DNA of 64,000 nt from contig NC_057848.1 in NCBI RefSeq assembly GCF_910594005.1, forward strand, positions 54,577,616 through 54,641,615, in the 5' to 3' direction. The DNA is from Cervus elaphus (lineage: Eukaryota > Chordata > Mammalia > Artiodactyla > Cervidae). Both the position numbers and the translations under genes were made by a program. This document shows, piece by piece, positions 1 through 10,929 of the stretch (its first letter is position 1; every line of letters begins with the position of its first letter). The notes under the pieces were generated by a model. The model did no database searches. It was given only the letters and a program-made list of their open reading frames with translations, and had not been told where the DNA came from.

Positions 1-175
1 GGGTCTCTTCTCTTATGAGGACACCAGTCATATTAGATTAAGGGCCCACTCCACTCCACTATGACCTCATCTTAACTTGATTTCATCTACAACAATTCCA
101 ACTCTATTTCCAGATAATGTACCATTCTGAGGTCCTGAGGGTTAGGACTTTAACATATCAGCTCACAATATTAAC
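1..175 (-). mobile_element. MaLR-type LTR fragment (MLT1-like), cut by window edge
   Basis: The stretch reads, in reverse complement, like the middle of a mammalian MaLR LTR: a segment of the type gaggtcatagtggagtgg...gggcccttaatctaatatgactggtgtcctcataag. The left part lies outside the window. The family name is from memory. It is an old non-coding copy, with nothing retroviral to translate. Confidence 0.45.
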
Positions 176-235
176 AGAATCATGAGGTCAAGTTGTGGGC
201 ATGTTTTGACTTTCAACCAGAAGTAAAGCCTTCTC

Positions 236-592
236 AGAAATGATACCTTGGACTTTCCTAGTGGTGCAGTGGATAAGAATCCATCTAGCAATGCAGAGGA
301 AACAGGTTCAATCCTTGGCCCAGGAAGATTCCACATGCTGTGGTGCAACTAAGCCTGTACACCCCAACTACTGAGCCTGTGAGCTGTAACTACAGAAACC
401 TGAGCACCGAGACCCTGTGCTCCACAACAAAGAAGCCACCAGCAATGGGAAGCCCACACACTCCAACAAAGAGTAGCTCCTGCTTGCCACAACTAGGGAA
501 AGCCTGCATACAGCAATGAAGACCCAGTGCAACCAAAAAAAAAAAAATCCCTCTCTTTAAAAAGAAAAAGAAAAAAAAAGAAATGATACCTT
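236..592 (+). mobile_element. CHR-type tRNA-Glu SINE with target-site duplication
   Basis: The body from about 246 starts with the tRNA-like head 'gtggtgcagtggataagaat' and continues with the cetartiodactyl SINE tail (…caacaaagaagccaccagcaatg…) into an A-rich end at 530-578. The 14-bp direct repeat AGAAATGATACCTT at 236-249 and 579-592 is the target-site duplication, so both ends are known. The insertion is young enough to keep a perfect duplication. Confidence 0.85.
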
Positions 593-1559
593 CTATTATT
601 GAGAACAACCTTGGGATTCTAGATGGACCAAAAGTCCAATTCTTAATACCATGTACAGTCATGCTTTCTCAAACAACAGATGGGACTTTCATTCAGGGGT
701 TCTCTGTCTATAGGTTAATAGCTCTAAAGAGGCTTTTTTAAATTAGCCTCACTGGGCAGGACTGTGTAGTTCCTTGAGGCCATCAATCTAACAATTCACA
801 CCATATAGGTAGCATCATCCAAAACCAGGCCTTGATCTGAATTATTCACAGCTTTAGTTCTGAACTTCCTGTCCTAGACTTCCCTCCCCACTTTTATCTG
901 GTCCTTTCACAGCTTCTGATCTCATGATTCCTCTTACTGATGATGGTTATACTTGTCCTTTGGGTTTGATGCTTAGCACCATTTCTCTGGCTTTCAACAA
1001 TATCTTTTTTCCTGCACCCCAATTTAAACTTACTGAAGACCAGGTTGTAATCATGTATAGTAGGCAAATACTCTGTACCGTCTATCCATACACAGCACAG
1101 TCATCTGCAGTTAGCACTTGCATTGGACTATATGAGTCAGAGCCAAACATCAAGCCATGACCTCTAAGGTTCTTGGCCATTCCTTATGCTACTGTGAAAA
1201 ACTGGACCTTCTTTGTCTCAGGCAGAACCATCCTTTTCCCACTGGGAACATATTTCTGCATTTATTTTCAAAACTGAAAGTGCATTTTTGAAATAAACAT
1301 TTTATTTGCTCATGGAATTCTCCAAGTTTTACACAGTTACGATGGAATGTCTTAGGATATAGAAATCTCCTTCAGGTTCTTAATGGTGTCAGTCTTCTGC
1401 CCTCACGCCTTGCCAGAAACAGCCCTAGGAAAGGTCCCCAGTACCCTCTAACTACTGCATGTAATCACATGTTTTCAGTCCTCACCCTGCTAAACTTCAT
1501 AATGTCATTTGACACTATTGACCCTTCCCCATATGTTAAAAATCAGCCCTCTCTCGACT
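593..1559. other. Unassigned intergenic sequence
   Basis: About 1 kb with no gene, no repeat I can name with confidence and no strong RNA structure. The short open frame at 924-1160 has no recognisable protein features. Confidence 0.4.
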
Positions 1560-2335
1560 TAAGACATAGAACCTCCGCTATTTTCTCTAACTTCAGTCTA
1601 CTGCCTCCTCCGGCTCTGACCAACCTTTAGTCTTTGGTCATTCTCTAGGCTCTCTCCTTGGCTTTTTGATGTCATGCTATACCTTATGTGGGTGATGTCA
1701 CTTACTGTCAAGGCTTCAGTTATATATGTTAGTGATTTCCAAACCTGTATCTCCAACCTTGGCTTCTTTCCTGAGCTCCAGACCTGTGTGCCCAATGGCC
1801 AACTGGACACCTCAAGTTCATCGTGTCCAAACAAATCTCATTGTTTATTTTGTCCACCTCAATGGAAGTACCATCAACTTAGATTTGTTCCCCCTTTTTA
1901 CCCCTCACCTCTGATCTGTATGGTCTGTTTCTCTGAGTTGACTCTTTATCTGTACTCACTAGCTTTACCCAAGTTGGAGCCTTTATTACACTTTGTCTGG
2001 ACTATTTTAATAGCCTTTTGCATAGTTGGTCTCTCACTTCATACCATTCTCCATCTGGCATTCAGAGCGAAAATGTCACAGCATGAAAATCTTCAGTTGA
2101 TTTCCATTGCCTACAGGATAAAGTTCAGTCCCCTTAGTGAGCCATTCAAGGGGTGGTCTTTTGCACTTTGAACCTCATCTTTTGGTTTGCTATGTCTCCT
2201 CACCAAAGCTTCAGTCATATGAAACTACTTCTAGATCCCAATGTGTATTATTGTTTCATGCCTTTACTTTGTTTTCTCTCTGCTTGGAAGGCTTCCCCTT
2301 CTCCACCCTTGACTACTTAGAAAAGGCTCCAGACC
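1560..2335 (+). mobile_element. Ancient L2-type LINE fragments (sense)
   Basis: Several blocks read like degenerate L2 3' region. One is an 'aactggacacctcaagttca…tccaaac' block near 1800. Another is a 'ttgcctacaggataaagt' block near 2107, followed by a 'tgcttggaaggcttcccctt' block near 2282. The frame at 1674-2171 (165 codons) runs through this repeat and is not a gene. Old and heavily mutated. Confidence 0.45.
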
Positions 2336-3500
2336 TCCCATCTGACTATGAGATAAGAAAGGAGGGCCTCTGTAACAGCTCTTCCCCATGGATGTCCCAG
2401 CAGACACCGTGCTGGGCAATCATCCCCTTTTTCATCTGGGCCCTGGAGAGCCATGGCACCGTGACCCTGGATCTCTGCCAGAAGTTGCAGGGTAGAGACA
2501 ACTTCTGTGGTGGTGGACTCTTCCAGATGTGTGCCAGTTCCGGGTGAGGTTTGGAGGCTGCCAAATTCTCAGGCTGGATCTCCGTTGGCAAGCTCACAGC
2601 TTCTCCATGCCCTAGGTGCCAGCATTGTGAAGGTTTCTGCTAAGGGGTTCCAGTTTTCCACAGTTCCATAGACAGCTAGACCTACCCTAGTCTTTGTCCT
2701 GACTCAAAAGCAGATGGGTGAATAGGACTGTTCCCATCCCTGGTGGCCCCTGGGATACTTTATGGCTAGCCCACAGGATCCATCCTGCAAGAGGCCTCTT
2801 TCTCTAAATAACTTACAAGATGGTCTCTCTCTCCTCAGCATCTATTTCATCAACCAATATTTAGTGACCAAGAACTGTACACCAAGCAGTCTACTAAATA
2901 CTGAGGACACAGCAATATACAAAAAACAGGAACCAAAAAAATCACTGTCTTTTTTGAGCTTACAGTCTGGTGTGAGAGACAGACATTAAGTACAAAGACA
3001 TGCAAATATTTCCTTAATAATAGTTGGGAAGAAAACAGTGCAGTGAACAACGAGAAGTGCAGGGTTCTGTGAAAGAAGCTGAGTTTTTGTCAACCTGATT
3101 TGTTGGAGAAGTGAAATCCCTCAAGTGAATACAAAACAATAGCTTTTCTCTTGAAGTTTTAAGTTTTTCTTCTCTAGTTGTATATTTCTCACACGTGAAA
3201 TCTATTAACCTCTTGCCTGATAAAAAACTGATAAATTTGGATATTACAGCCATGCTTTGTAGCTGTCCCTATGTCAGTTTGTCTAATCTTTTCTCATGAC
3301 TAGGTTCAGGTTATGCATTTTTGGCACAATTATCATAGAAGTGATGCTTTGCACTTTTCATTGCATCCTTTCAGGGGCACATGATTTCAATGTATTACCG
3401 ATCATGTTCACTCTGACCACTTGGTTAAGGTTTTCCACTGTGAGGTCACTCTTTTTCCCCCTTGTCTTGTTATTTTGGGGACTCCTTTCTCATTTGGCAT
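2336..3500. other. Intergenic; short antisense L2-like piece
   Basis: About 2845-3075 looks like an antisense L2 3' end (ATTTAGTGACCAAGAACTGT…ACTGAGGACACAGCAATATAC…GAGCTTACAGTCTGG). The rest (2336-2840 and 3080-3500) shows no gene and no repeat I can name. Confidence 0.4.
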
Positions 3501-3965
3501 GGACTCCAACACCTTACACCAGGCTGCTCATCTATGGATGCCTTCATCACCCAGGAATGGACAACCTTGTCACCCCCTTCAGGCTCTGACACCCCATACT
3601 GGGCCACTCCCATGTGTGAATATCTTTCTCACCCTACCTGGGTCCTGACATCCCGTGCCAAGCCTTTGCTCCGCACAGATGTCCTCTCTCATCCTGCCAT
3701 GGCTCTGCCTCTGCTTCAGGGAGGCCCTTGTCATTCACCTGGGCTCCAGCACCCTATGGCAGGTGTTCCATGTGGCAGGACACCCTCCATTTGGACTCAG
3801 ACATCCCATGCTAGGTCCTCCCCCTCCCCAGACACCTGCCCACACCAGTTAGGTTCTGAAACCGAACCTGCTTGGAGTCTGACTCCACACACATGCTGGG
3901 ATTCTGCAGGGATGCCCTTCTCACAGGGACCTGGCTCTGACTTCTCACTCCAAGCTGTCTTGCCA
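3500..3965. repeat. Degenerate minisatellite, period about 55-62 bp
   Basis: A motif resembling GGCTCTGACACCCCATGCTG recurs in decayed form near 3505, 3582, 3644, 3701, 3744, 3795, 3850, 3876 and 3933. It is usually followed by CCTTCTCAC-like pyrimidine-rich text. Spacing is mostly 50-62 bp. Three overlapping open frames here (75, 175 and 65 codons) are by-products of this stop-poor repeat. An old LTR internal repeat is an alternative reading. Confidence 0.5.
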
Positions 3966-4181
3966 CGCACCTTACTCCATCCCTCTTAGTGGCATGGGGA
4001 CTAAACTGCTTAGAAGGAAAAGAAAAAGGAACAGAAGACAAAAAAGTAGAGCTCTACCCACTCTGGTACCACCAGAGTCTAACTGGTGGTCAACTCTCAT
4101 GAAGATTACCTGGATTACTTCAAAAAGCACCACCTGCTTAAAGGGTACATTTAAATGCCATTTTTTTTCAGGGCATTTTCT

Positions 4182-5035
4182 TTTTGTAAAAACATTATTT
4201 TATTGAAGTCTAGTTGATTTACAGTGTTGTGTAACTTTCTGCTTTACAGGAGAGTGATTCAGTTATACACATATATATTCTTTTTCATATTATTTTCCAT
4301 TACAGTTTATCACAGGATATTCAGTAGAGTTGTGCTATACAGTAGGATATGGTTGCTTATCCATTCTATGTATATTAGTTTGCACCTGATAATCCCAAAT
4401 TCCTAATCCACCCCTCCCTCCCTCCCCTTGGCAACCACAAGTCTGTTCTCTATGTCTCTGAATCTGTTCCTGTTTCGTCAATATGTTCATTTATCTTATA
4501 TTTTAGATTCCATGTATGAGTGATATTGTGTTATTTGTCTTTCTCTTTTTGTTTACTTTACGTAGTGTGATCATCTCTAGCTCCATCTATGTTGCTGCAA
4601 ATGGCGTTATTTCATTCTTTTTATGGTTCAGTAGTATTCTGCTGCGTATGTCCCACGTCTTCATCTATTCATGTGTCGATGGACATGTAGGTTGTCTCCA
4701 CGCCTTGGCTATTGCTGCTGTGGACATAGGGGTGCACGTATCTTTTCTAATTAGAGTTTCGCCTGGGGATGTAGGCCTGAGAATGTGATTGCTGGATCAT
4801 ATGGCAAATCTATTTTCAGCTTTTTGAGGAACCTCCACATTGTTCTCCATACTGGCTACACCAATTTACATTCTCATCAACAGTGTAGCAAGGTTCCTTT
4901 TTCTCCACACCCTCTCCAGCATTTGTTATTTGTAGATTTTTAAATGATGCCCATGCTCACTGGTGTGAGGTAGTACCTCATTGTAGTTTTGATTTGCATT
5001 ATGAAGTATTTTCTAATCAGTTCATCCAACTATCA
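4182..5035 (-). mobile_element. L1 LINE 3' end, 5'-truncated (antisense)
   Basis: In reverse complement this is the typical L1 3' region. The plus strand shows 'attgaagtctagttgattta', 'cctccctccccttggcaacc', 'ggatcatatggcaaat' and 'gtgaggtagtacctcattg', all landmarks of ORF2 end and 3' UTR read backwards. The element points left, with its 3' end near 4182 and its truncated 5' end near 5035. Diverged and non-functional. Confidence 0.75.
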
Positions 5036-5059
5036 GTGATCTTCCCCCTTATTTAGAAG

Positions 5060-5500
5060 CTTTGAGACTCCCAAGACATTTATTCAACAAACATTTATTG
5101 CATGCCAACTCTGGTGCCAAGCACTGTATGCTGAAGGATGCCGAAGATAATGTGGCAAGTGAGACCCCAGCCCCAGTGGAGCTTACAGTGTAGTTAGAAA
5201 TCTAGGCAAATGAACAAGGAATAATAGAATGTGCCAAATGTGCAGGAGCGAGAAATGCATAGTCTGTAGGTCATGATGGTGTGGAGGAGAAATGAGGCTG
5301 AAGAGGTAGGTGAGGCCAAATCATGTAGGGTTTTTTTTTTTTCAGCTTACACTGGTTCACCATACACTGATGCAGAATTTACAGATTGCCAGTCATGGTT
5401 CTGCACGCTGAGAATACAGTCATACAAAACAGATAACACTCCACCCTCATGTAGTGTATATTCTAGTGGGAGGAGAGATCTGATGAACAAACTGAATGAT
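5060..5500 (-). mobile_element. Antisense L2 fragments
   Basis: Two overlapping antisense L2 3' ends: 'tattcaacaaacatttattg…gccaagcactgtatgctgaag…gagcttacagtgtagtt' at about 5082-5200, and a second copy of the same text at about 5350-5500 (…atacactgatgc…ctcatgtagtgtatattctagtggg). Old copies. Confidence 0.5.
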
Positions 5501-5504
5501 TGTT

Positions 5505-5949
5505 TTTTTTTCCATTTATTTTTATTAGTTGGAAGCTAATTACTTTACTATATTGTAGTGGTTTTTGTCATACATTGACATGAATCAGCCATGGATTTAC
5601 ATGTATTCCCCATCCCGATCCCCCCTCCCACCTCCCTCTCCACCCCATTCCCTTTGGGTCTTCCCAGTGCACCAGGCCGGAGCACTTGTCTCATGCATCC
5701 AGCCTGGGCTGGTGATCTGTTTCACCCTAGATAATATACATGTTTCAATGCTGTTCTCTCGAAACATCCCACCCTCGCCTTCTCCCACAGAGTCCAAAAG
5801 TCTGTTCTGTACATCTGTGTCTCTTTTTCTGTTTTGCATATAGGGTTATCGTTACCATCTTTCTAAATTCCATATATATGTGTTAGTATACTGTATTGGT
5901 CTTTATCTTTCTGGCTTACTTCACTCTGTATAATGGGCTCCAGTTTCAC
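5505..5949 (-). mobile_element. Ruminant L1 3' end, 5'-truncated (antisense)
   Basis: A poly(T) start at 5503-5511 leads into reverse-complement L1 3' UTR ('ttattagttggaagctaatt', 'catacattgacatgaatcag', 'tgggctccagtttca'). The 3' end is on the left. The 5' truncation at about 5946 coincides with the start of a perfect hairpin formed by host sequence (see 5946-6054). It is less diverged than the L1 at 4182-5035. Confidence 0.75.
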
Positions 5950-6054
5950 CTTACTTTAAATGGTAACCAACCTGCCCCTTCTGGACAGGAAGTGCCAGTG
6001 GAGGGAGGGAAATTAGCAGAAGGGGCAGGTTGGTTACCATTTAAAGTAAGGTGA
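5946..6054. repeat. Perfect 38-bp inverted repeat (hairpin)
   Basis: Positions 5946-5983 are the exact reverse complement of 6017-6054, with a 33-nt spacer. The right arm continues into an L2-like host sequence (GGTGATTGGGGAGGGCCTCACTG), so it is the original copy. The left arm abuts the truncated 5' end of the neighbouring antisense L1, so it looks like an inverted copy made when that L1 inserted or was repaired. Not a terminator or a known RNA family. Confidence 0.9.
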
Positions 6055-7310
6055 TTGGGGAGGGCCTCACTGAAAGGATGATATTTTATTTCCTGCATTG
6101 GTATAAGTGAAAGGAATGAGCCTCCTCCATACAGAATGTGGCCATTTCAACCAGAGCGAAGAGCAGGCATAAAGGCCCTGAGGCAGAAGTGAGAGAGAAG
6201 GAGGCTACCATACTGGAATAGAGGAAGGAGGGGCAGTAGGTAGCCAGCACACTTAAGGCCTTGTAGGTGAACATAAAGGCTTTGGGTTTTATCCTATTCT
6301 GAATAGAATAGAAAATCATTGTAGAGTTTAACAGTGGTAAGGTCTAGCTTATGTCTTAGGAGAATCAGAACAGCTGCCGCACTGATAATAGAACAGGGAG
6401 GCCAAAAGCAAGGGTGGAGTCTGAAGAACTGGTTAGGAGTCTGTTGCAGCAATCCAGGTGAGAGGTGAAGTGCTTTCTGCTCTGGAGGTAATAGAGAAGG
6501 TGGCTTGGAGAAAGAGCCAATAGGATTAGTGAGTGATGGTATGGAGGATCAGGTGCTAGATAAGGCAAGGGAGGATACGGGGATATCTCCAAGCCATGTA
6601 AAGGAGCTAGAGCTTCATCATGAAGAGAATGGAAATTCAGCAAAAGGATTTAAACAGAAAACTAATATGCACTTTAAGTTTTAACTTTTTTTCCTCTTTT
6701 TGGCATCACCGAGAGGTGTGTGGGATCTTCGTTCCCCAACCAGGGATGGAACCCTCACCCTTCACCCCATGTGTTGGAAGTGCAGTCTTAACCACTGCAC
6801 CACCAGAGAAGTCCCTGTAATTTACATTTTTAAAATGTCCCTCTAGCCAATTGGCGGAAGATGCAATGGGTGGGGGGGAGGTCAGTTTTGAGTGCCGAGA
6901 GGGGAGTTAAAGGGTTAATCCAGCAGGCAAGGTGAGAGATATGCCTGTTCTGGACTAGACTGGTGACAAGGGAGATGAGGTAAAGTTGATGGGTATAGTG
7001 TATATGATGGAAGTACAGTTGACAGGACTAGCTGATGGGCTGGATGTGGGAGGGAAAAAGAAGAATCAAAAATGATCCAGGTTTTTGGCTTCAAGAACTG
7101 GGTAGTGCCAATAACTGAGACGGGAAATCTTGGAAGAGAAATAGGTTGAGGTGGAAGGTGGAAATTGAGAATTCTATTAAGATATCCAAGTGGAGATGCT
7201 AAGTAGGCAATTGGATATATGCTTGTGAAGCTCAGAGGAGAGAGCTCCACCTCAGAAATGTCTCTGTGTGACTACACTCAGTCCCTAGTCACAATTTCCC
7301 ACCCCTTTGT
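6055..7310 (-). mobile_element. Antisense L2 tract, interrupted by a CHR SINE
   Basis: Landmarks of reverse-complement L2 appear in order: 'gagggcctcactgaaagg', 'aaaggccctgaggca', 'aaggccttgtaggtg', 'gcaatccaggtgagagg', 'aggtttttggcttc', 'gatatccaagtggagatg', 'aagtaggcaattggatata'. A CHR SINE splits it at 6690-6817. Open frames on both strands here are chance. Confidence 0.5.
6690..6817 (-). mobile_element. CHR-type SINE (antisense)
   Basis: Reverse complement reads GACTTCTCTGGTGGTGCAGT…TTCCATCCCTGGTTGGGGAACGAAGATCCCACACACC, the short tRNA-Glu-derived cetartiodactyl SINE. It is inserted into the surrounding L2. Confidence 0.75.
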
Positions 7311-7314
7311 GCAG

Positions 7315-7520
7315 GGCTTCTCAGGTGGCTCAGTGGTAAAGAATCTGCCTGCCAATGAAGAAGATGCAAGAGACTCGAGTTCAGTCTCTGCGTCAGGAAG
7401 ATTCCCTGAGGAGGAAATGGCACCCATTCCAGTATTCTTGTCTAGAAAATCCCACAGACAGAGGAGCCTGGTGGGTTACAGTTCATGGACTCACAAAGAG
7501 TCGGACATGACTGACTCCTA
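7315..7520 (+). mobile_element. BovA/Bov-tA SINE
   Basis: Starts GGGCTTCTCAGGTGGCTCAG and ends at 'caaagagtcggacatgactg'. It carries the tRNA-like head (TGGTAAAGAATCTGCCTGCC) and the BovB-derived tail (CCTGGTGGGTTACAGTTCAT). The 100-codon frame at 7219-7521 is a SINE artefact. Confidence 0.9.
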
Positions 7521-7529
7521 ATCAACGTG

Positions 7530-8150
7530 CTTTTTGGTTTCATCAAGACTTCAATTCTCATCCTCCATCTTTATTCTCAAAGTACGGCAGCCACCTTCTA
7601 GCTTCATTATTTTTCTCTCTAGCCCAAACCCAATGCTCTACTTTGTCAAACATTCCAGCTGAAGTTTTCTCTACCTTGTAACTTCTGTCATATCTGTTTT
7701 GCTGATCTTCAATCCTGGACAAATACAGTCATGTTTCTTTCTGTTTTTTTTTCTGTTCCTAGTCCTAGTCTCTCTATGGGTTCATAACCTGGGATCCAAA
7801 GATGGGCTTCATGATCTCTCTGACTTGCACTATATATATGCATTTATTTGAATAGAGAACCCTTTGTATTTACATTTCCAGAAAGATTCAGGACCTTAAG
7901 AAAGTTTGAGAACTTTTACATTAAATGATACTGGCAAATAGTAAAAACAAGCAACAATAATTAGTCCCATCATAAATTCCTGCTATGGGAACTCAGCTGG
8001 TCCCTTAATGTCACTTACTGATACTTTTTACTCTTCACTGCTATTAAAAGTTCAAGTATTGAAGAAATATGAAGGGAAAACAGACTCACAAAATAATATT
8101 TGGAGTTGATTCTTTCACTTACAGATGCTTTTTAAGGCACAGTGGATATC
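7530..8150. other. Unassigned intergenic sequence
   Basis: About 7530-7700 has L2-like wording (…ctctctagcccaaacccaatg…). The rest shows no gene and no repeat I can name. Confidence 0.35.
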
Positions 8151-8154
8151 CACC

Positions 8155-8345
8155 CAGGCAGAGTAGAACAGAAAGAACATGTAATGAGGAGGCCTAAGGT
8201 CTAGTTCCATCTCTGCCTAACACTACTAGTGAGTCTTTGGATAAGTCACCTAACCATCTCTAAGCCTCAGTTTTCTCATCTGTAAATAGAGATGATAGTA
8301 TCTCCCAAATGTTTTTAAGGATTAAAAATTGTAACCAGCATATGG
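8155..8345 (+). mobile_element. MIR SINE
   Basis: The MIR core is visible: 'ctttggataagtcacctaac', 'taagcctcagttttctcatc', 'tgtaaatagagatgatagta'. Ancient tRNA-derived SINE. Confidence 0.75.
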
Positions 8346-8792
8346 GAAAGTGTTCTGTACCTACCTAAACTACAGACCCCCATGTTACAAAGGAGAAATC
8401 CTGAAATCTCAAAAGCACGGCATTTGTTTTTCTGAAACAAATTGAAAAGAAGGGTCAAAAGGGCAAAGGCCTGGAAACAATATGAAGTGGACAGAGAATT
8501 CATAATGAGCAATTGATTCAACATGTTTTGCTATAAACACACTCCTGGAAATATTTTTAAAATCTTCAGTTGTAAATCTCCAGGCACCAAGCTGAGCCAA
8601 ACAAGGGAGAGTTGTCCTTGGGTGGGATGATGAAATCCAGGATGTCTTTTTGGCCCTCCTCACACATCCCCACCCCCACACTCCATTTCGCACCCAGTGT
8701 CCCCTGCTGGCGAAGTCAGAAAGTATCTCACCCTGCAGCAATGCGGGAGCATGGAATAGCCTGAGGGCAGAGAGGGGCTGAGAGAAGGCAAA

Positions 8793-8885
8793 CCTGGGGA
8801 GTATTTTATCTTCTCTCTCTCTCTTTTAAACAACTTTCTTGAAATATAATTCACACCATACAATTCAGTCAATTCAGTGACTATA
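8793..8885 (-). repeat. Left arm of ~92-bp inverted repeat carrying an L1 tail junction
   Basis: The 93 bp here match the reverse complement of 10065-10155 with about four substitutions and one TC-dinucleotide length change. The shared text runs from a CCTGGGGAGTATTTTATC block through a (TC)n tract into the L1 3' end (TTTTAAACAACTTT…ATATAATTCACACCATACAA). The spacer is 1.18 kb. Confidence 0.85.
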
Positions 8886-8889
8886 ATAT

Positions 8890-9555
8890 ATAGCCAATTC
8901 CCCCTCTCTTGGCCTCTTGACCAAAAAGCAGTCCTGTCTTCACCTGGCTGTCTGTCCCTCCCTGTCTATTTCCTTTCTACCAGGGAGCTTTGCACTTTCT
9001 TAAGGAACTCTTGAAGACCTGTAATTTTTCCAGACCCCAGTGAAGGAATGTTTCATAGTGTTGTTCTAGTCACTGCGACAAGCAGTGCGCAGAAAAAAAA
9101 ATACCTTCTCAGCACATTGAAAATCCAGCTCAATATTTGCTTTCCAGTATTCCTGCTCTGAACATCAGCCTTGGTGGCAGCAAAAAGAACTACAAGCCTT
9201 GAACGTTCTAGTCAAACATTCTCTTCTGAGAATCATGAGTCACCAGGGTGGTTGGCTTAGCTAATAAATAAATATTGAAGCACTGACTTCTTGTTGAATC
9301 CTTACAGTTAATAATTCTTCAAAAATAGATAATCCTCAGTAGTGTCAAATAGCAAATATCCTTGAGGTCATGGTATAGTGCAGCAGTGCTCCATGCTGGG
9401 TACACTCTGGAATCTATTGAGGGAGGGGATTATTAGAATCAACTAGGACCCAACCCCAGGGAGTATGATTAATTTGCTCAAAGAGTGAGGGATGGGAAGG
9501 GTGGGCAGGGCATAATACTTATTCTAAAAACTCTCCAGGTAAAACAGTCTAGTAG
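8890..9555. other. Spacer of the inverted repeat, with an hAT-like fossil
   Basis: About 9370-9545 resembles a non-autonomous MER-type hAT copy (…agtgctccatgctgggtacactctgg…gaatcaactaggaccc…). Its right end seems to resume after the L1 at about 10137 (ATACTCCCCAGGTGATGTGC…GGTTGAGAACCACGGG). The rest is unassigned. Confidence 0.4.
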
Positions 9556-9556
9556 T

Positions 9557-10130
9557 TCCTTAAATGATTAAGATAAAGAGTTGCCATATGACCAGCAATT
9601 TCACTCTCAGGCATATACCTAAGAGTAATGAAAACATATATCCACACAAATACTTGTACATGAATGGTTTTTAGCAGCACTGTTCATGAAAGCCAAAAGG
9701 TGAAAACCACCCAATGTCCACCAATGGATGAAGAGATAAATGTGGTATGTCCATACAATGGAATATTATTCAGCCATAAAAAGGAAAGGAGGATGAATAT
9801 ATGCTACAATTTGAATGAACCTGGCAAGCATTATACTAAGTGACAGAAACCAGTCACAAAGGTCCAACTATTATATGATTCCATTCACGTGAAAGTCCAG
9901 TATAGGGAAATATATAAAGACAGTGGGTAGATTAGTGGCTGCTTAGAGCTAGGGATGAAGAATGGAGGAATAGCAAGGTGATAGCTAATGAATATGGGTT
10001 TCCTTTTTAAGGTGATTAAAATGTTCTAAAATTGACCGTGGGGAGGGTTGCACATATCTATAAATATAGTCATTGAATTGAGTGAATTGTATGGTGTGAA
10101 TTATATCTCAATAAAGTTGTTTAAAAGAGA
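9557..10130 (+). mobile_element. L1 LINE 3' end (sense, old)
   Basis: Text typical of the L1 ORF2 end and 3' UTR: 'tgccatatgaccagcaattt', 'cccaatgtccaccaatggat', 'ggaatattattcagccataa', 'gactatattta'-like and 'ttatatctcaataaagttgt'. It ends in an A/G-rich tail (AAAAGAGAGAGAGAAG) directly against an hAT-like flank. Confidence 0.75.
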
Positions 10131-10155
10131 GAGAGAAGATAAAATACTCCCCAGG
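10065..10155 (+). repeat. Right arm of the inverted repeat (L1 tail plus flank)
   Basis: Partner of 8793-8885. It contains the last ~70 bp of the L1, its GA-rich tail and 18 bp of the flanking element (GATAAAATACTCCCCAGG). Because the L1-to-flank junction is unique, its presence in both arms points to one local inverted duplication and not two L1 insertions. Confidence 0.85.
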
Positions 10156-10174
10156 TGATGTGCAGCTGAGGTTG

Positions 10175-10395
10175 AGAACCACGGGTGTAGTTGAAGGAGC
10201 ATGCAGTTGAAGTTAGACAGACCAGAACAAAATGACTGTGTCATTAGGTTACCCAGCTGTGGCTCTCTGAGCTTCATTTTCCTCATCTGGAGAATAAGGA
10301 TAATAATTTCTGTCTCATAGGCTTGGAAGGAGGATTTAGTATGGAAAACAAATGAAAGTACGTGTAGCGTCTGACACTTAGCAAGGCGGCACTCT
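10175..10395 (+). mobile_element. MIR SINE
   Basis: Core landmarks: 'ggttacccagctgtggctct', 'tgagcttcattttcctcatc', 'ggataataatttctgtctca'. Old copy. Confidence 0.65.
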
Positions 10396-10757
10396 ATTAA
10401 AGGAAGCTATTGCCATCATTGTTTTTCTTTCTTGCCTGAAGGCTCAGAAGGACAGCATTAGAAATATCAGTTCTCACTTCTCACTTCACAAGCTGGGGGA
10501 AGGCGAGTTGAAGAGCGGAGGGGACCAAGCCAAATGCATTATCTGAACATAGACTCAATAAATGTCCTCTGTGCTGCTAATAATTTTTTTGGCCCCATCA
10601 CAAAGCCCACATTCTTCCCATGAGTAAGACTGCAGTGTCATTGTTCAAGAAGGAGATGGGTTCCTTCTTTTTTGCCTTTAGAGCTAATGGAAGACCAACA
10701 CAGGTCCATAGTGAGATCTATCACCTTTCATAATCTATTTACTGTCTAATCTATGAT

Positions 10758-10860
10758 TGCAGGTGGTCCAGTGGTAGGATTCCATGCTTCCACTGCAGGG
10801 GGCCCAGATTCGATCCCTGGTCAGGGAACTAAGATTGGCCAAAAACAACAACAACAAACA
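10758..10860 (+). mobile_element. CHR-type SINE
   Basis: Head 'caggtggtccagtggtagga', then 'cttccactgcagggggccca', B-box-like 'gattcgatccctggtcaggg', and an A/C-rich tail (AAAACAACAACAACAAAC). Confidence 0.8.
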
Positions 10861-10929
10861 AATCTATCACTGTAATATGCTTCTCAGATCCCCTCACTTA
10901 TATCCATTCCCACTGTCATTAACCTAGAC

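Noticed and set aside
246..320. tRNA-like sequence at 246 and in other SINE heads (7315, 10758, 51834, 58064)
   Set aside because: These are tRNA-Glu-derived SINE heads followed by SINE bodies, not tRNA genes.
1674..2171. 165-codon frame
   Set aside because: Runs through L2-like repeat wording and has no domain.
3462..3989. 175-codon frame
   Set aside because: Generated by a degenerate tandem repeat; three overlapping frames are open at once.
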